64,000 nucleotides of DNA from Thermanaerothrix solaris (lineage in GTDB: Bacteria; Chloroflexota; Anaerolineae; Anaerolineales; Anaerolineaceae). Positions 9,434-18,654 of this stretch are shown here, one piece after another. The first letter of the stretch is position 1. Every line of letters begins with the position of its first letter. The stretch covers positions 372,001 through 436,000 of the forward strand of contig NZ_JAUHMF010000001.1 in the NCBI RefSeq assembly GCF_032334255.1, given 5' to 3'. Position numbers and translations under genes: made by a program. The notes under the pieces were generated by a model that had not been told where the DNA came from, made no database searches, and saw only the letters and a program-made list of their open reading frames with translations.

Positions 9434-10439
9434 TCTTCCACCGCCTCTTTCGAATCAAAGAGGCTGGCCTTGGACGCCTGAAGATGTGCTGATATTTCCT
9501 TCTCTTATGCCCAACGGACGCAGATGGCCTCGAATCAGTGTAACTATACCGAGTTATAACCAAGGACGTTACCTAGAAGCCACATTGCGCTCGTTGTTGC
9601 TTCAGGGGTATCCCAATTTAGAAATTCATGTCATGGACGGAGGAAGCACGGATGAAACGGGGGCGATATTGCAGGAATATGCACCCTGGCTCACCTCGTG
9701 GGTGAGCGAACCTGATCGCGGGCAAAGCCATGCCATAAACAAAGGCTGGGAGCGATCCACGGGGGAGTTGATCACTTATTTGAACTCAGACGATTACTAC
9801 CTGCCAGGTGCTTTGCATTGGATTGCAATGGCTTGGGATTTTGATCCCTCGGTGGCCGTAATTACTGGCGGGGTTTTAATGGTGGATCAGGACGGAAATG
9901 TATTACAAACGCGCAAGCCTTTTCTGAAGGCACAATCCCCGCTAGATCTGTCATTGCTAGATATAAGGGCGTGGTATCTACCTCAACAAAGCACGTTCTT
10001 TGTAGGGAACTTCCTAAGCAAGGCTGGCTGTTGGGTGCGGGAAGATCTTCGATATACCATGGATCGGGAGTTAATGTATCGAGTGTGTCGCTTGGGAAGG
10101 GTGGTCTTATTGGATTATCCTCTAGCAGCAGATCGGTTTCATGCGGCTTCAAAGCGTGGTTCACAAGTGCTGGAAATGTATCGTGAAGACGAAAAGGCGC
10201 TTTCATATTGCGAGTGGGGAGATTGGCGGGCAAGACAACAGCGCAGAAGAGTGGCAAGGGCACGAAGAGGTCAAGGGCATTGGTTAATGAGTTTGCGTTC
10301 GCGATCCATTGGGATGGCGCTTTGGCATCAATTTTGGGCAATGTATTTTCGTCCAGCCTATTTCTGGAACACCATGGTTGGAAAAATCTTTTTGAACTGG
10401 TGGCATTTGATTCGCCAACGCTCCAATTTAGTCAGATAG
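9417..10439 (+). CDS. glycosyltransferase family 2
   Basis: 340 aa from a GTG at 9417, seven bases after an AAAGG site. The frame stays open further upstream inside the previous gene, but the domain does not need it. GT2 signatures are RISVTIPSYNQGRYLEATLRS, IHVMDGGSTDETGAIL, WVSEPDRGQSHAINKGW and the DXD-containing TYLNSDDYYLPGAL. These define an inverting GT-A enzyme using a nucleotide sugar. The C-terminal region is basic and partly hydrophobic, without clear membrane helices. It is embedded between a GT4 gene and the Kdo module. Confidence 0.8.
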   Translation: MNAITNLPPPLSNQRGWPWTPEDVLIFPSLMPNGRRWPRISVTIPSYNQGRYLEATLRSLLLQGYPNLEIHVMDGGSTDETGAILQEYAPWLTSWVSEPDRGQSHAINKGWERSTGELITYLNSDDYYLPGALHWIAMAWDFDPSVAVITGGVLMVDQDGNVLQTRKPFLKAQSPLDLSLLDIRAWYLPQQSTFFVGNFLSKAGCWVREDLRYTMDRELMYRVCRLGRVVLLDYPLAADRFHAASKRGSQVLEMYREDEKALSYCEWGDWRARQQRRRVARARRGQGHWLMSLRSRSIGMALWHQFWAMYFRPAYFWNTMVGKIFLNWWHLIRQRSNLVR

Positions 10440-10460
10440 CTCTCTATGCAAGGAGGGGTT

Positions 10461-11204
10461 ATGGGGATTTGTGCCATTATACCGGCACGACTTGATTCGA
10501 CGCGTTTGCCGCGAAAGGTTATGGCCGATATCAATGGGTGGCCTATGCTTTGGCATGTCTGGCAACGGGTTAAGCAAAGCCAAATGATTGAGAGAGTTGT
10601 TGTGGCCACCGATGCCGAGGAAGTATTGCAATTGGTAAGAAGTTGGGGTGGGGAGGCCCAATTAACCAGTTCGTCATGCCACTCAGGAAGCGAACGAGTA
10701 GCCTCGTTGGTCAGAGACATTGACGCGGAGTTCATTATCAATGTGCAAGCAGATGAGCCTTTGTTAGATCCTCTTCTACTAGATGATTTGGTCCAATCTT
10801 GGCTCACGTTAAGATGCGAAATTGTCACGCCGGTTTACCAGATTTTAGACCCAAATGACTTATTTAATTCATCGGTAGTAAAGGTGGCGCGGAGCTACCG
10901 AGGTCGTGCCCTTTATTTTTCACGCCAACCCATTCCATTTGTCCGCGATTTACCCCCTGACCGTTGGTTGGAGGCTGGGCAGTTCTGGGGGCATGTAGGT
11001 GTATATGGATATCGGCGGGATGTGCTAGAGTCTTATCCCTCACTTCCTCCCTCACTTTTGGAGCAGTCCGAGAAATTGGAACAATTGCGTTTCATGGAAG
11101 CAGGATACGAAATCTATACGGTAGAAACAACTTATCATCCCATTGCTGTGGATACATGGGAAGACTTAGAACGCGTACGCGGGGTTTTCTCACAGGAGGA
11201 TTAA
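10461..11204 (+). CDS. kdsB: 3-deoxy-manno-octulosonate cytidylyltransferase (CMP-Kdo synthetase)
   Basis: 247 aa from the ATG at 10461, where AGGAGG lies at 10451-10456. The ATG at 10446 precedes that site and is not the start. The signature IIPARLDSTRLPRKV at the N-terminus, the block FIINVQADEPLLDP and the segment HVGVYGYRRDVL are those of KdsB, close to the usual 245-255 aa. The enzyme activates Kdo as CMP-Kdo. It is followed directly by kdsD and kdsA, forming a Kdo supply module. Related CMP-sugar synthetases exist, but the neighbours support Kdo. Confidence 0.85.
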   Translation: MGICAIIPARLDSTRLPRKVMADINGWPMLWHVWQRVKQSQMIERVVVATDAEEVLQLVRSWGGEAQLTSSSCHSGSERVASLVRDIDAEFIINVQADEPLLDPLLLDDLVQSWLTLRCEIVTPVYQILDPNDLFNSSVVKVARSYRGRALYFSRQPIPFVRDLPPDRWLEAGQFWGHVGVYGYRRDVLESYPSLPPSLLEQSEKLEQLRFMEAGYEIYTVETTYHPIAVDTWEDLERVRGVFSQED

Positions 11205-11209
11205 GAGTT

Positions 11210-12196
11210 ATGCTGCTTGAGAAGCAGTCCAAGTGGTTGGAGGTTGCTCAATCTGTGATGATCAATGAGGCAAACGCCATTCAGTTTGCCGCTACTCATT
11301 TGGACGGGAGCCTTTCGCGGGCTGTGGAGATCATTCTAAGTCACTCCGGCAAAGTAGTCGTAAGCGGAATAGGTAAATCTGGACATGTGGCACAAAAAAT
11401 TGCCGCTACTCTATGCAGTACAGGCACTCCAGCGGTCTTTCTTCACGCGGCAGAGGCGGTTCATGGTGATTTGGGGGTCTATACACCTGGTGATCCGACT
11501 ATCTTGGTTTCCAAAAGCGGGAGCAGTGAAGAACTGATCCGGCTCACACCGATTCTGCGTCAATTTCGTTCAGCGCTAATTGCCATTGTCGGTAATCTTG
11601 AATCTCACCTAGCCCGTGAAGCCGATGTGGTGTTAGACGCACGGATACCACGTGAAGCAGATCCCCTTGGCATTGTGCCCACCGCGAGTGCTGTGGTTGC
11701 TTTGGCCTTAGGAGATGCTTTGGCAGCAGCATTAATGATAGCGCGACAGTTTACCGAGCAGGATTTTGTTCGGTTTCATCCAGCAGGACAATTGGGGCGC
11801 AATCTGTATTTACATGTAGGCGATGTTATGCACCGATTTCAAGATATTGCCTGGGTCAGACCAGAGACATCGCTCAAAGATGTTGTTATTGCTATGACTC
11901 AGCATCCCTTAGGTGCGGCTTGCGTGGTGGGTGAGGACAACCACTTAATTGGATTGATAACCGATGGAGACGTCCGACGTGCCCTACAAAGATTCGACGA
12001 TATTCGTTCTCTGCATGCACGCGATATTATGACTCAGAACCCGATTCGAATCACCCCAGACGTGACATTGGGCCGGGCGGCGGAGATTATGGAAAATCGG
12101 CCTTCTCAGATTTCCGTCTTGCCCGTTGTGGAAGGGGAAAGCGGTATCTGTCTGGGATTGATTCGACTCCATGATATTTATCTCGGCGCGAGGTGA
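11210..12196 (+). CDS. kdsD: D-arabinose-5-phosphate isomerase (KpsF/KdsD family)
   Basis: 328 aa from the ATG at 11210, six bases after the kdsB stop, with AGGAGG upstream. An N-terminal SIS sugar-isomerase domain contains VVVSGIGKSGHVAQKIAAT, HAAEAVHGDLG and LVSKSGSSEEL. Two CBS domains follow (VGDVMHRF... and ARDIMTQNPIRI...). This is the standard architecture of the isomerase that turns ribulose 5-phosphate into arabinose 5-phosphate, the first step towards Kdo. The length matches the E. coli enzymes. It lies between kdsB and kdsA. Confidence 0.88.
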   Translation: MLLEKQSKWLEVAQSVMINEANAIQFAATHLDGSLSRAVEIILSHSGKVVVSGIGKSGHVAQKIAATLCSTGTPAVFLHAAEAVHGDLGVYTPGDPTILVSKSGSSEELIRLTPILRQFRSALIAIVGNLESHLAREADVVLDARIPREADPLGIVPTASAVVALALGDALAAALMIARQFTEQDFVRFHPAGQLGRNLYLHVGDVMHRFQDIAWVRPETSLKDVVIAMTQHPLGAACVVGEDNHLIGLITDGDVRRALQRFDDIRSLHARDIMTQNPIRITPDVTLGRAAEIMENRPSQISVLPVVEGESGICLGLIRLHDIYLGAR

Positions 12197-12199
12197 ACC

Positions 12200-13057
12200 A
12201 TGACCCATCCAAAAGCATTTAACATTGATCCACAGTGCATAATTGGAGGGGATTTCCCTTTGATTATTGCAGGTCCCTGCGTTGTGGAATCTATGGAATT
12301 GGTGCTAGAGACGGCATGGGCGTTGAAGGAAATCACCAACCGGCTCGGCTTGCCATTTGTGTTCAAATCTTCTTATGATAAAGCCAATCGTACTTCTCAC
12401 CGCTCGTTTCGCAGTATTGGATTTGAACCCGCATTGAAAATCTTGGCACGAGTACGTGAAGAGGTGAATATTCCAGTGTTAACGGATGTTCATGAGACCA
12501 GCCAGGTGATGGCCGTAATGGAAGTGGCAGATATTATACAAATACCAGCGTTTCTATGCCGTCAGACCGATTTAATTCAGACTGTCGCCCGTAGTGGAAG
12601 GGTGGTGAATATAAAGAAAGGTCAGTTTATGGCACCAGAGGATATGAAGTTTGCGGTGGAAAAAGTCACTGATACGGGGAATCAACGGGTATTTTTAACT
12701 GAACGCGGAAGTAGTTTTGGTTACCACAATTTGGTCGTGGATATGCGATCATTGGTGATTATGCGCCAATTTGCACCCGTCGTTTTTGACCTGACTCACA
12801 GTGTTCAAATGCCGGGAGGGATGAATGGGCGCTCAGGTGGACAACGTGAGTTTGCACCATATTTGGCGCGAGCTGCTGCGGCGGTAGGAGTGGATGGTTT
12901 TTTTATGGAAACTCACCCGAATCCCGAAAAGGCCCTCAGCGATGGTCCTAACATGGTCCCATTAAGCGAGATTAGTGCCCTTTTAGAAAGTCTTTTGGAG
13001 ATTTGGAAGATATCGCGCTCTTATTGGGAATCGGCGTCCTTATCTCCAGTTGCATAG
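12200..13057 (+). CDS. kdsA: 3-deoxy-8-phosphooctulonate synthase (Kdo-8-P synthase), metal-type
   Basis: 285 aa, usual KdsA length, starting three bases after kdsD. It condenses PEP with arabinose 5-phosphate. Seen motifs: IIAGPCVVES near residue 22-31, VFKSSYDKANRTS, LTDVHE, VNIKKGQFMAPEDM, LTERGSSFGY, MPGGMNGRSGGQREF and METHPNPEKALSDGPNM. Cys27 in AGPC sits where metal-dependent (Aquifex-type) enzymes have their metal Cys and E. coli-type enzymes have Asn. His in YHNLVVDMRS, Glu in METHPNP and Asp in LSDGPNM would complete the metal site. No Kdo-8-P phosphatase (kdsC) lies next to it. Confidence 0.9.
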   Translation: MTHPKAFNIDPQCIIGGDFPLIIAGPCVVESMELVLETAWALKEITNRLGLPFVFKSSYDKANRTSHRSFRSIGFEPALKILARVREEVNIPVLTDVHETSQVMAVMEVADIIQIPAFLCRQTDLIQTVARSGRVVNIKKGQFMAPEDMKFAVEKVTDTGNQRVFLTERGSSFGYHNLVVDMRSLVIMRQFAPVVFDLTHSVQMPGGMNGRSGGQREFAPYLARAAAAVGVDGFFMETHPNPEKALSDGPNMVPLSEISALLESLLEIWKISRSYWESASLSPVA

Positions 13058-13083
13058 ACATCTTATCTTTGAGGTAACCATCC

Positions 13084-14346
13084 ATGCCCGAAATTGTGGT
13101 TCTAGGAGCAAGCGGTTTCTTTCATCATGCCGAGCCTTTACTGCGTCACTTTGGCGAACGGATGGTGATTGAAGCAGAGTATATTCCAGCCAAGATTGCA
13201 GCTCACCAACCGGACATCGTGATTACCTTTGAGGCAAGTAACCCTCAGCGCGGATTGGTGGTAGCGGAAATGGTTCGCCGTAACATTGCTACTCTTCTTG
13301 TTATGGATGGTATTCAGGAGTGGCGCAATACCTGGTCTAGAATCAAGGGCGGAAATAAACGACCGCTTAATCAACCTATCTTAACTCATAAGGTTGCCTG
13401 TTTAGGGCGCTTAGACGCTCGCTTGTATGAGTCGTGGGGAAACGTAGGCAAGTGTGAAATTGTTGGTGCACCACGGCTGGATGATCTTATTCTACAACAC
13501 TATCCCATACGTACGCACCCCATTGAAGGGAGACCTTTCCGCTTGCTGGTTATGACGGCCAGGACACCGGGGTTTACTTCCCAAGAACGCGAGGTAACAC
13601 TTCAGTCGCTTAGAGATCTTCGCGATCATTTGAAACACCGTAAAGATATTGAAGTGGTCTGGCGACTTTCGAAAGGCCTTCATCTCGAGTTGGGGGTTGA
13701 AAATACTTTCACCTCGGCCACGGGAGATGAGTTACACCAATTGCTGCCTCAGATGGATGCTGTAATTACCACGCCATCTACCGCCCAACTAGAAGCCATG
13801 CTGGTTGGATTGCCTGTTGCTTTATTGAACTACCATCTCGTGCCTGTTTATACTTCAGCGGCTTGGGAGATTAAGTGTTCTTCTCATATTGAGCCCGTTC
13901 TAGAAGATCTACGTAATCCTCCGCTTGAGCGGATGCTTTATCAGGATTTTTGTTTACATGATGCACTTGAATGTCGTACTCCAGCGCTTCCTCGCTTGGT
14001 TCAATTGATTGAAACGATGATTAAGATCAGGCGAGAACAATGTTCACATGGAAAGCCACTCAGTTTCCCGGCCAGAATTCTCGATTCACCTGAATATTTT
14101 GTCTCTTGGCCAAGCGAAGCCTTTGATCTGGAACGGCTTTATCCTGATCATCCTGTGTTTCGTCTGCGAGAGGTAACTTTTCTACAATCCGAACTTGATG
14201 CTGCCCTGATCGCCATTGAGCAATTGAAGGATCAAGTTAATACACTAACCCAGCGTCTTCATCGGATCCCGGGTTATACCTGGCTAAGCCGTCTGGCGCT
14301 GAGTTTACAGAGGCGTTTTCACTTGGGTGGACATTATCAGGTGTAA
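13084..14346 (+). CDS. unassigned protein with GT-B-like C-terminal half
   Basis: 420 aa; I do not recognise a named family. The N-terminal part begins MPEIVVLGASGFFHHAEPL and looks Rossmann-like. A GAPRLDDL segment and the later TTPSTAQLEAMLVGLPVALLNY resemble the linker and nucleotide-binding half of GT-B enzymes such as CDP-glycerol transferases. The last about 60 residues contain a short predicted coiled coil (ELDAALIAIEQLKDQVNTL). It is placed immediately after kdsA and before GT4 genes. A role in adding Kdo or another sugar is possible but is inference only. Confidence 0.45.
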   Translation: MPEIVVLGASGFFHHAEPLLRHFGERMVIEAEYIPAKIAAHQPDIVITFEASNPQRGLVVAEMVRRNIATLLVMDGIQEWRNTWSRIKGGNKRPLNQPILTHKVACLGRLDARLYESWGNVGKCEIVGAPRLDDLILQHYPIRTHPIEGRPFRLLVMTARTPGFTSQEREVTLQSLRDLRDHLKHRKDIEVVWRLSKGLHLELGVENTFTSATGDELHQLLPQMDAVITTPSTAQLEAMLVGLPVALLNYHLVPVYTSAAWEIKCSSHIEPVLEDLRNPPLERMLYQDFCLHDALECRTPALPRLVQLIETMIKIRREQCSHGKPLSFPARILDSPEYFVSWPSEAFDLERLYPDHPVFRLREVTFLQSELDAALIAIEQLKDQVNTLTQRLHRIPGYTWLSRLALSLQRRFHLGGHYQV

Positions 14347-14347
14347 G

Positions 14348-15466
14348 GTGAAAATACTATTTGCTCATTACCGACCAGACATTGTCAGTGGTGCAGAATA
14401 TGCTTTAGTGGATACAGTAAGGTGGTTGGATCCTCGACTGCGGGCTTACATGTTGGTGCCTGGGGAAGGGCGATTGGCAAATGTCTATCGCCAGTTAAAT
14501 TTACCGGTCTGGTCGTATCCCATTTCTACACCGCGGCGTCTCTTTCCAGGATGGCATGAGGTTCAATCTTTCTGGTTGGCTAGAAAACTCATCCAGGAAG
14601 ATTTTCGGTTAATAGTTTGCAATACATTTGCTGCCGCCAGTCGAGTCATGACCGGCACCAAATGGGCAGGCTTGCCCCTTGTGATCATCATACGAGATTA
14701 TCTACGAGATGTCCCCTTATACCGAAAAATTTTGCATCAAGCCAAGGCTCTGGTGGCGATTTCATGCGATATTGCAGGCGCTATCGCTCCAATGGCAAAC
14801 GGAGTTCCAATTTATGTGAACTACGATCCAATTAATGCAGAGGCCTGGTTGGCGCGCGTACAGTCTTCGGTTGCACACCGTAGGCTTATTTTCCCGGAAA
14901 ACAATCTGGTTGTGGGGTGGGTAGGACGATTGACTCCTTATAAACAGCCCGAACTTTTCATTCGCTCTATTCCAAAGGTCTTAGAGCAGATTCCCCAAGC
15001 GCGTTTTATCGTTGTGGGAGGGGCACAAAATTCTGAGCAAGATTATGAACAAGGTTTACGTTCGCTCGCTATGACCTTAGGGGTGCAAAAGTATCTTAGT
15101 TTTCTTGGGCCGCGGACAGATGTAGCGGAGTTAATGAGCGAAATGGATGTGTTTTGTCTTACATCGCGGCGGGAACCGCTCGGACGGGTGATTTTAGAAG
15201 CCCAATTGGCGGGTTGTGCAGTGATCGTGCCAGATTTTGGAGGCGCAGCAGAGTTGGTCGAAGACGGCGTCAATGGCATCAAATTTCATCCATTAGGGGA
15301 GCAGGCTGCTGAGGATTTAGCCTCAAAAGTAGTGATGTTATTGAGTCATCCAGAGATGCGCAAATCTTTGGGCTTGGCAGGAAGAGAACATGTCCTGGCA
15401 ACCTTTGCCCAACCCAACATTGTAGCCCCTCTTTCTCAGATGTTCTTAAACCTTGCCAGGAATTAG
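14348..15466 (+). CDS. glycosyltransferase family 4
   Basis: 372 aa from the GTG at 14348, just after the previous stop; an in-frame GTG at 14327 would overlap and lacks a ribosome site. GT4 hallmarks are present. The acceptor-side FAHYRPDIVSGAEYALVDTV is followed by VVGWVGRLTPYKQPELFIRS, RFIVVGGAQ and EPLGRVILEAQLAGCAVIVP, which holds the EX7E pair, then GGAAELVEDGVNG. It is a cytosolic retaining transferase of the locus. The sugar is unknown. Confidence 0.82.
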   Translation: MKILFAHYRPDIVSGAEYALVDTVRWLDPRLRAYMLVPGEGRLANVYRQLNLPVWSYPISTPRRLFPGWHEVQSFWLARKLIQEDFRLIVCNTFAAASRVMTGTKWAGLPLVIIIRDYLRDVPLYRKILHQAKALVAISCDIAGAIAPMANGVPIYVNYDPINAEAWLARVQSSVAHRRLIFPENNLVVGWVGRLTPYKQPELFIRSIPKVLEQIPQARFIVVGGAQNSEQDYEQGLRSLAMTLGVQKYLSFLGPRTDVAELMSEMDVFCLTSRREPLGRVILEAQLAGCAVIVPDFGGAAELVEDGVNGIKFHPLGEQAAEDLASKVVMLLSHPEMRKSLGLAGREHVLATFAQPNIVAPLSQMFLNLARN

Positions 15467-15479
15467 GGGGAGCGATCTT

Positions 15480-16643
15480 GTGGATTTAAGACATGTGGCG
15501 GTTGTTTATCGGCTAGACCGACCAGGGGGTGTTCAATCGGTGGCGTTTGCTTTGATTCGCGGGTTGAATCGGCGGGGAATTGTGCCAACAATCCTATGGG
15601 ATGTTCCTCCTAACCCAAGTTTATTGCAGAGACAGCAATGCCAAGCCAAATTTGAGAAAGTGAGGTTTCCTGTTCCCACTTTCTGGATTGATCGGTTGCC
15701 TAATACATTACGTTATCTCACCTGGATCTTTAACACTATTCGTTATGAAGGAATGGAAAGGAAATACCGTTTTGCCTTTCTTTTTCATAATGGGTTTCTG
15801 GTACCACCAGGTATGCCGCATGTTAGGTACCTAAGCGGCCCGCCTTTACTTCCCCAATTAGAGCAATCCGGACGAGGATTGCGGGGTCTACCAATGCGCA
15901 TGTTACGTGCTGGATATCAGCGTGTCTTGTCGAAACGATGGCCAGCCTATGAATATCATCGGCAAGATTGTTATGTGATCAATTCCCGTTATACGGCGGG
16001 ACTATTTTATCAAGCCCACGGCGTAGAATTGCCGGTCGTTTATCCTCCCATTAATCTCGAGGAATGGCATTTCGATCCGGGGGATTGGTCACAACGGGAT
16101 TGCGTTACGTTCTTTTCTCGCATTGTGGATTATAAGCGCCCGAATTGGATCTTCAGGCTGGCTAAGGTGTATCCTCAATGGCACTACCTGATTATGGGGG
16201 GAGTTCCGCCCCATCGCATACCCTATTTGCGTTCCTTGCAGGCGCAGGCTGAGCGTATGGGGATAGCCCATAGAGTATCTTTTCTACCCAATCCATCTTA
16301 TGCGGAAGTGAAAGAAGCCCTGGCGCGGACACGCTTTTACGTCTTTCCGGCCGTAAATGAGCATTTTGGCATGACCACAGTTGAAGCAATTGCCATGGGG
16401 GCGATACCCTTTGTTCACGATTCTGGAGGTCAGAGGGAAATTGTGCCATTGGACTGGTTGCGTTTTTCCGATGAAACATTTGTGGAGCGCTTTGATGGGA
16501 TTACGTTGATGTCACAAGACGAATTAGAGTGCGTGAGACAGGGTATAAGAAGCCATATTAATCAATTCTCCGAGACCATCGCGGTTGGCAAATTACTCGA
16601 ATTTATGGATCGAAGCGAAGAGGCCGCATGGGTGGAAAATTAA
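15480..16643 (+). CDS. glycosyltransferase family 4
   Basis: 387 aa from the GTG at 15480, eight bases after AGGGGGA. The frame extends back into the previous gene but without a ribosome site. The N-terminal acceptor loop has RLDRPGGVQSVAFALIRGL. The C-terminal half contains VTFFSRIVDYKRPNWIFRLA, HYLIMGGVP, and the EX7E region EHFGMTTVEAIAMGAIPFV with DSGGQREIV. These are typical of GT4. It overlaps the following deacetylase gene by 16 bp. Confidence 0.8.
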   Translation: MDLRHVAVVYRLDRPGGVQSVAFALIRGLNRRGIVPTILWDVPPNPSLLQRQQCQAKFEKVRFPVPTFWIDRLPNTLRYLTWIFNTIRYEGMERKYRFAFLFHNGFLVPPGMPHVRYLSGPPLLPQLEQSGRGLRGLPMRMLRAGYQRVLSKRWPAYEYHRQDCYVINSRYTAGLFYQAHGVELPVVYPPINLEEWHFDPGDWSQRDCVTFFSRIVDYKRPNWIFRLAKVYPQWHYLIMGGVPPHRIPYLRSLQAQAERMGIAHRVSFLPNPSYAEVKEALARTRFYVFPAVNEHFGMTTVEAIAMGAIPFVHDSGGQREIVPLDWLRFSDETFVERFDGITLMSQDELECVRQGIRSHINQFSETIAVGKLLEFMDRSEEAAWVEN

Positions 16644-17470
16644 TCCTTTTTTGGGATTTTGATGCCGAGTGGGGAGCAGAAAGATCCCGATCCGGTAGTG
16701 GTCCAAAGACGTGGGGACCCTTGGAGTTCAGTTGCACCGAAAGGCTATTAAGGTTGTTAGAACAATTTGGTGTTAAGGCGTGTTTTGCGGTGGTTGGAGC
16801 CGTTGCTCTCCCGGGAGTGCGTCCATATCATGATCCGGGATTAATCCGTGAAATTGCTGCCCAGGGGCATGAAATTGCTAGCCACGCCATGCACCATGAG
16901 TGGTTGCCCGGGGTGGGAAAAGGAAATCTACCTCAAATCATTCGGCAGAGTAAAGAAGTATTAGAGACCTGTATTTCGCAGCCGGTTACTACCTTTGCTC
17001 CTACTTATAACCAGCCATTTGATTTTTGGGAACGAGGTTCGATCAGCCTTTCGGAACGCCGTGGAGTGCCTCGTGACCGAGTAGATTTGGGTTTTCTGTG
17101 CCAAGCGTTACATGAGGAAGGGTTTACGTTTTGTAGGGTGGCTTATAGACCATTGAATGAGAGACTGATGCAGTATTTGGGATGCCGTAAGCCCTTCTTT
17201 CCTAAAATTGAGATGATTCGAGGTGTTACGACTCTGAGGACCAATGCTTTTGGTTTTCGAACAGATACACTAAATCTCATTGACCGTGCGATAGAAAAAA
17301 ACGGTTTCGTGGTTTGTTTTGCACATCCACATGCTTTAAACGGGAATGGTGCTCAAGGCGAGAGACAACTCATTCCCTTCCTGGAACGAGTCCAGGAGTT
17401 GGCTAATTTGGGTAAATTGGAGATTGTTCTGCCTCGCACGGTTGTGCTTAAAACCCTTCATGAGGGTTAG
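16628..17470 (+). CDS. NodB-type polysaccharide deacetylase
   Basis: 280 aa, starting within the tail of the preceding gene behind AAGAGG. The carbohydrate esterase 4 metal triad is visible: Asp in LFWDFDAEW (residues 8-14) and two His in HEIASHAMHHEW (His86 and His90). The catalytic base is presumably the first Asp. A late FAHPHALNGNG segment supplies the other conserved His. No signal peptide is present, so it would act on a cytosolic lipid-linked or nucleotide-linked sugar rather than on secreted polymer. It removes N- or O-acetyl groups; the substrate is unknown. Confidence 0.78.
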   Translation: MGGKLILFWDFDAEWGAERSRSGSGPKTWGPLEFSCTERLLRLLEQFGVKACFAVVGAVALPGVRPYHDPGLIREIAAQGHEIASHAMHHEWLPGVGKGNLPQIIRQSKEVLETCISQPVTTFAPTYNQPFDFWERGSISLSERRGVPRDRVDLGFLCQALHEEGFTFCRVAYRPLNERLMQYLGCRKPFFPKIEMIRGVTTLRTNAFGFRTDTLNLIDRAIEKNGFVVCFAHPHALNGNGAQGERQLIPFLERVQELANLGKLEIVLPRTVVLKTLHEG

Positions 17471-17475
17471 ATGAG

Positions 17476-18654
17476 ATGCGTTTGTGCATAGTTTCCTATA
17501 AAGAGTGCTGGACGGATTCAAATGGACATTGGTATTCCAGTGGAGGATTTCCTCTCCAAATTAGAGCATTGGCTTCTTTATTTGATCAAACCACTTTGAT
17601 GATTACAAAGGTAACTGAGGGAAGTGGTGGAATTGAACTACCGGCAGGCATCGAGGTAGTGGTTTTGCCTTCACCTCACGGGGAGGGGAAGAAACGCAAA
17701 TTATTTATCTTGAAACATGCTCTAAATTATCTTTTGCTCATGTGGCGAGAAATTCGGAAATCCCAGGTGGTTTATATCCCATTGCCGGGGGACTTGCCAT
17801 TACTTGGGATGGGAGTGGGTGTTGGGTTGAGGAAGCACTTAATTGTACGCTATGGGGGCTCTTGGGAGGTAAATGATCAGACTACGCTTTCTACCCGTTT
17901 TATGCGTTGGGCAATGCGGGGCTTAGCAGGAGGGCGGAATCTTATGTTAGCCACAGGAATGGATGATAAACCCCCTTCGCCAAACGTGCATTGGTTGTTT
18001 ACCACAGCACTTACAAATGAGGAATTGGGGACAATAATGCCAAATTTTGAGCGTGGTTTGAGTAGTGAACCCCGTCTAGTATTCATAGGTCGTCTCTCTC
18101 CGGAAAAAGGGCTTCCTATTTTATTTGAAGCGTTAAAAACGATAAAAGAAGAGGGTTTTCAACCTATGCCTCACCTAACTCTAATTGGGGATGGTCCTCA
18201 CCGGAACATGCTTGGAACCCTGATTAAAGCAATGGACCTCGAGAAATATATAGAGTTTACCGGGCAGTTGAATCGGAAGGAATTGTCTGCGCAATTGCTT
18301 ACCATGGATGTTGCTGTACAGCCTTCTTTGACAGAAGGTTTGAGCAAGGCTTGGCTTGATGCAATGGCTCATGGACTACCTGTTATTGCTAGTGATGTTG
18401 GGATGGCAAGGAAAATTATCGGTTTAGATGGAGAGCGTGGGTGGTTAATTGAACCAGGAGATGTAAGTAGCCTGACAGTCAGGTTAAAAGAAGTACTTTC
18501 TTCATCTTTTCCTTGGTCACAAATTCGAAAGCGTTGTCGTCAGTTCGTGGAAGGTCTGACTCTAGAAGCATGGGTTGACCAGATTGCTCGGTTATGTGCT
18601 GAGCAATGGGGTTGGATTTATTCCGATGGAAGGTTGCAATGGGTGAAGTCGTAA
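17476..18654 (+). CDS. glycosyltransferase family 4
   Basis: 392 aa from the ATG at 17476. It has the GT4 signature LVFIGRLSPEKGLPILFEAL, LTLIGDGPHRNML, VQPSLTEGLSKAWLDAMAHGLPVIAS and GWLIEPGDVSSL. The N-terminal domain contains a hydrophobic stretch (ALNYLLLMWREI) usual for the membrane-facing surface of these enzymes. The last 16 bp overlap the following membrane protein gene. Donor and acceptor are unknown. Confidence 0.8.
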   Translation: MRLCIVSYKECWTDSNGHWYSSGGFPLQIRALASLFDQTTLMITKVTEGSGGIELPAGIEVVVLPSPHGEGKKRKLFILKHALNYLLLMWREIRKSQVVYIPLPGDLPLLGMGVGVGLRKHLIVRYGGSWEVNDQTTLSTRFMRWAMRGLAGGRNLMLATGMDDKPPSPNVHWLFTTALTNEELGTIMPNFERGLSSEPRLVFIGRLSPEKGLPILFEALKTIKEEGFQPMPHLTLIGDGPHRNMLGTLIKAMDLEKYIEFTGQLNRKELSAQLLTMDVAVQPSLTEGLSKAWLDAMAHGLPVIASDVGMARKIIGLDGERGWLIEPGDVSSLTVRLKEVLSSSFPWSQIRKRCRQFVEGLTLEAWVDQIARLCAEQWGWIYSDGRLQWVKS

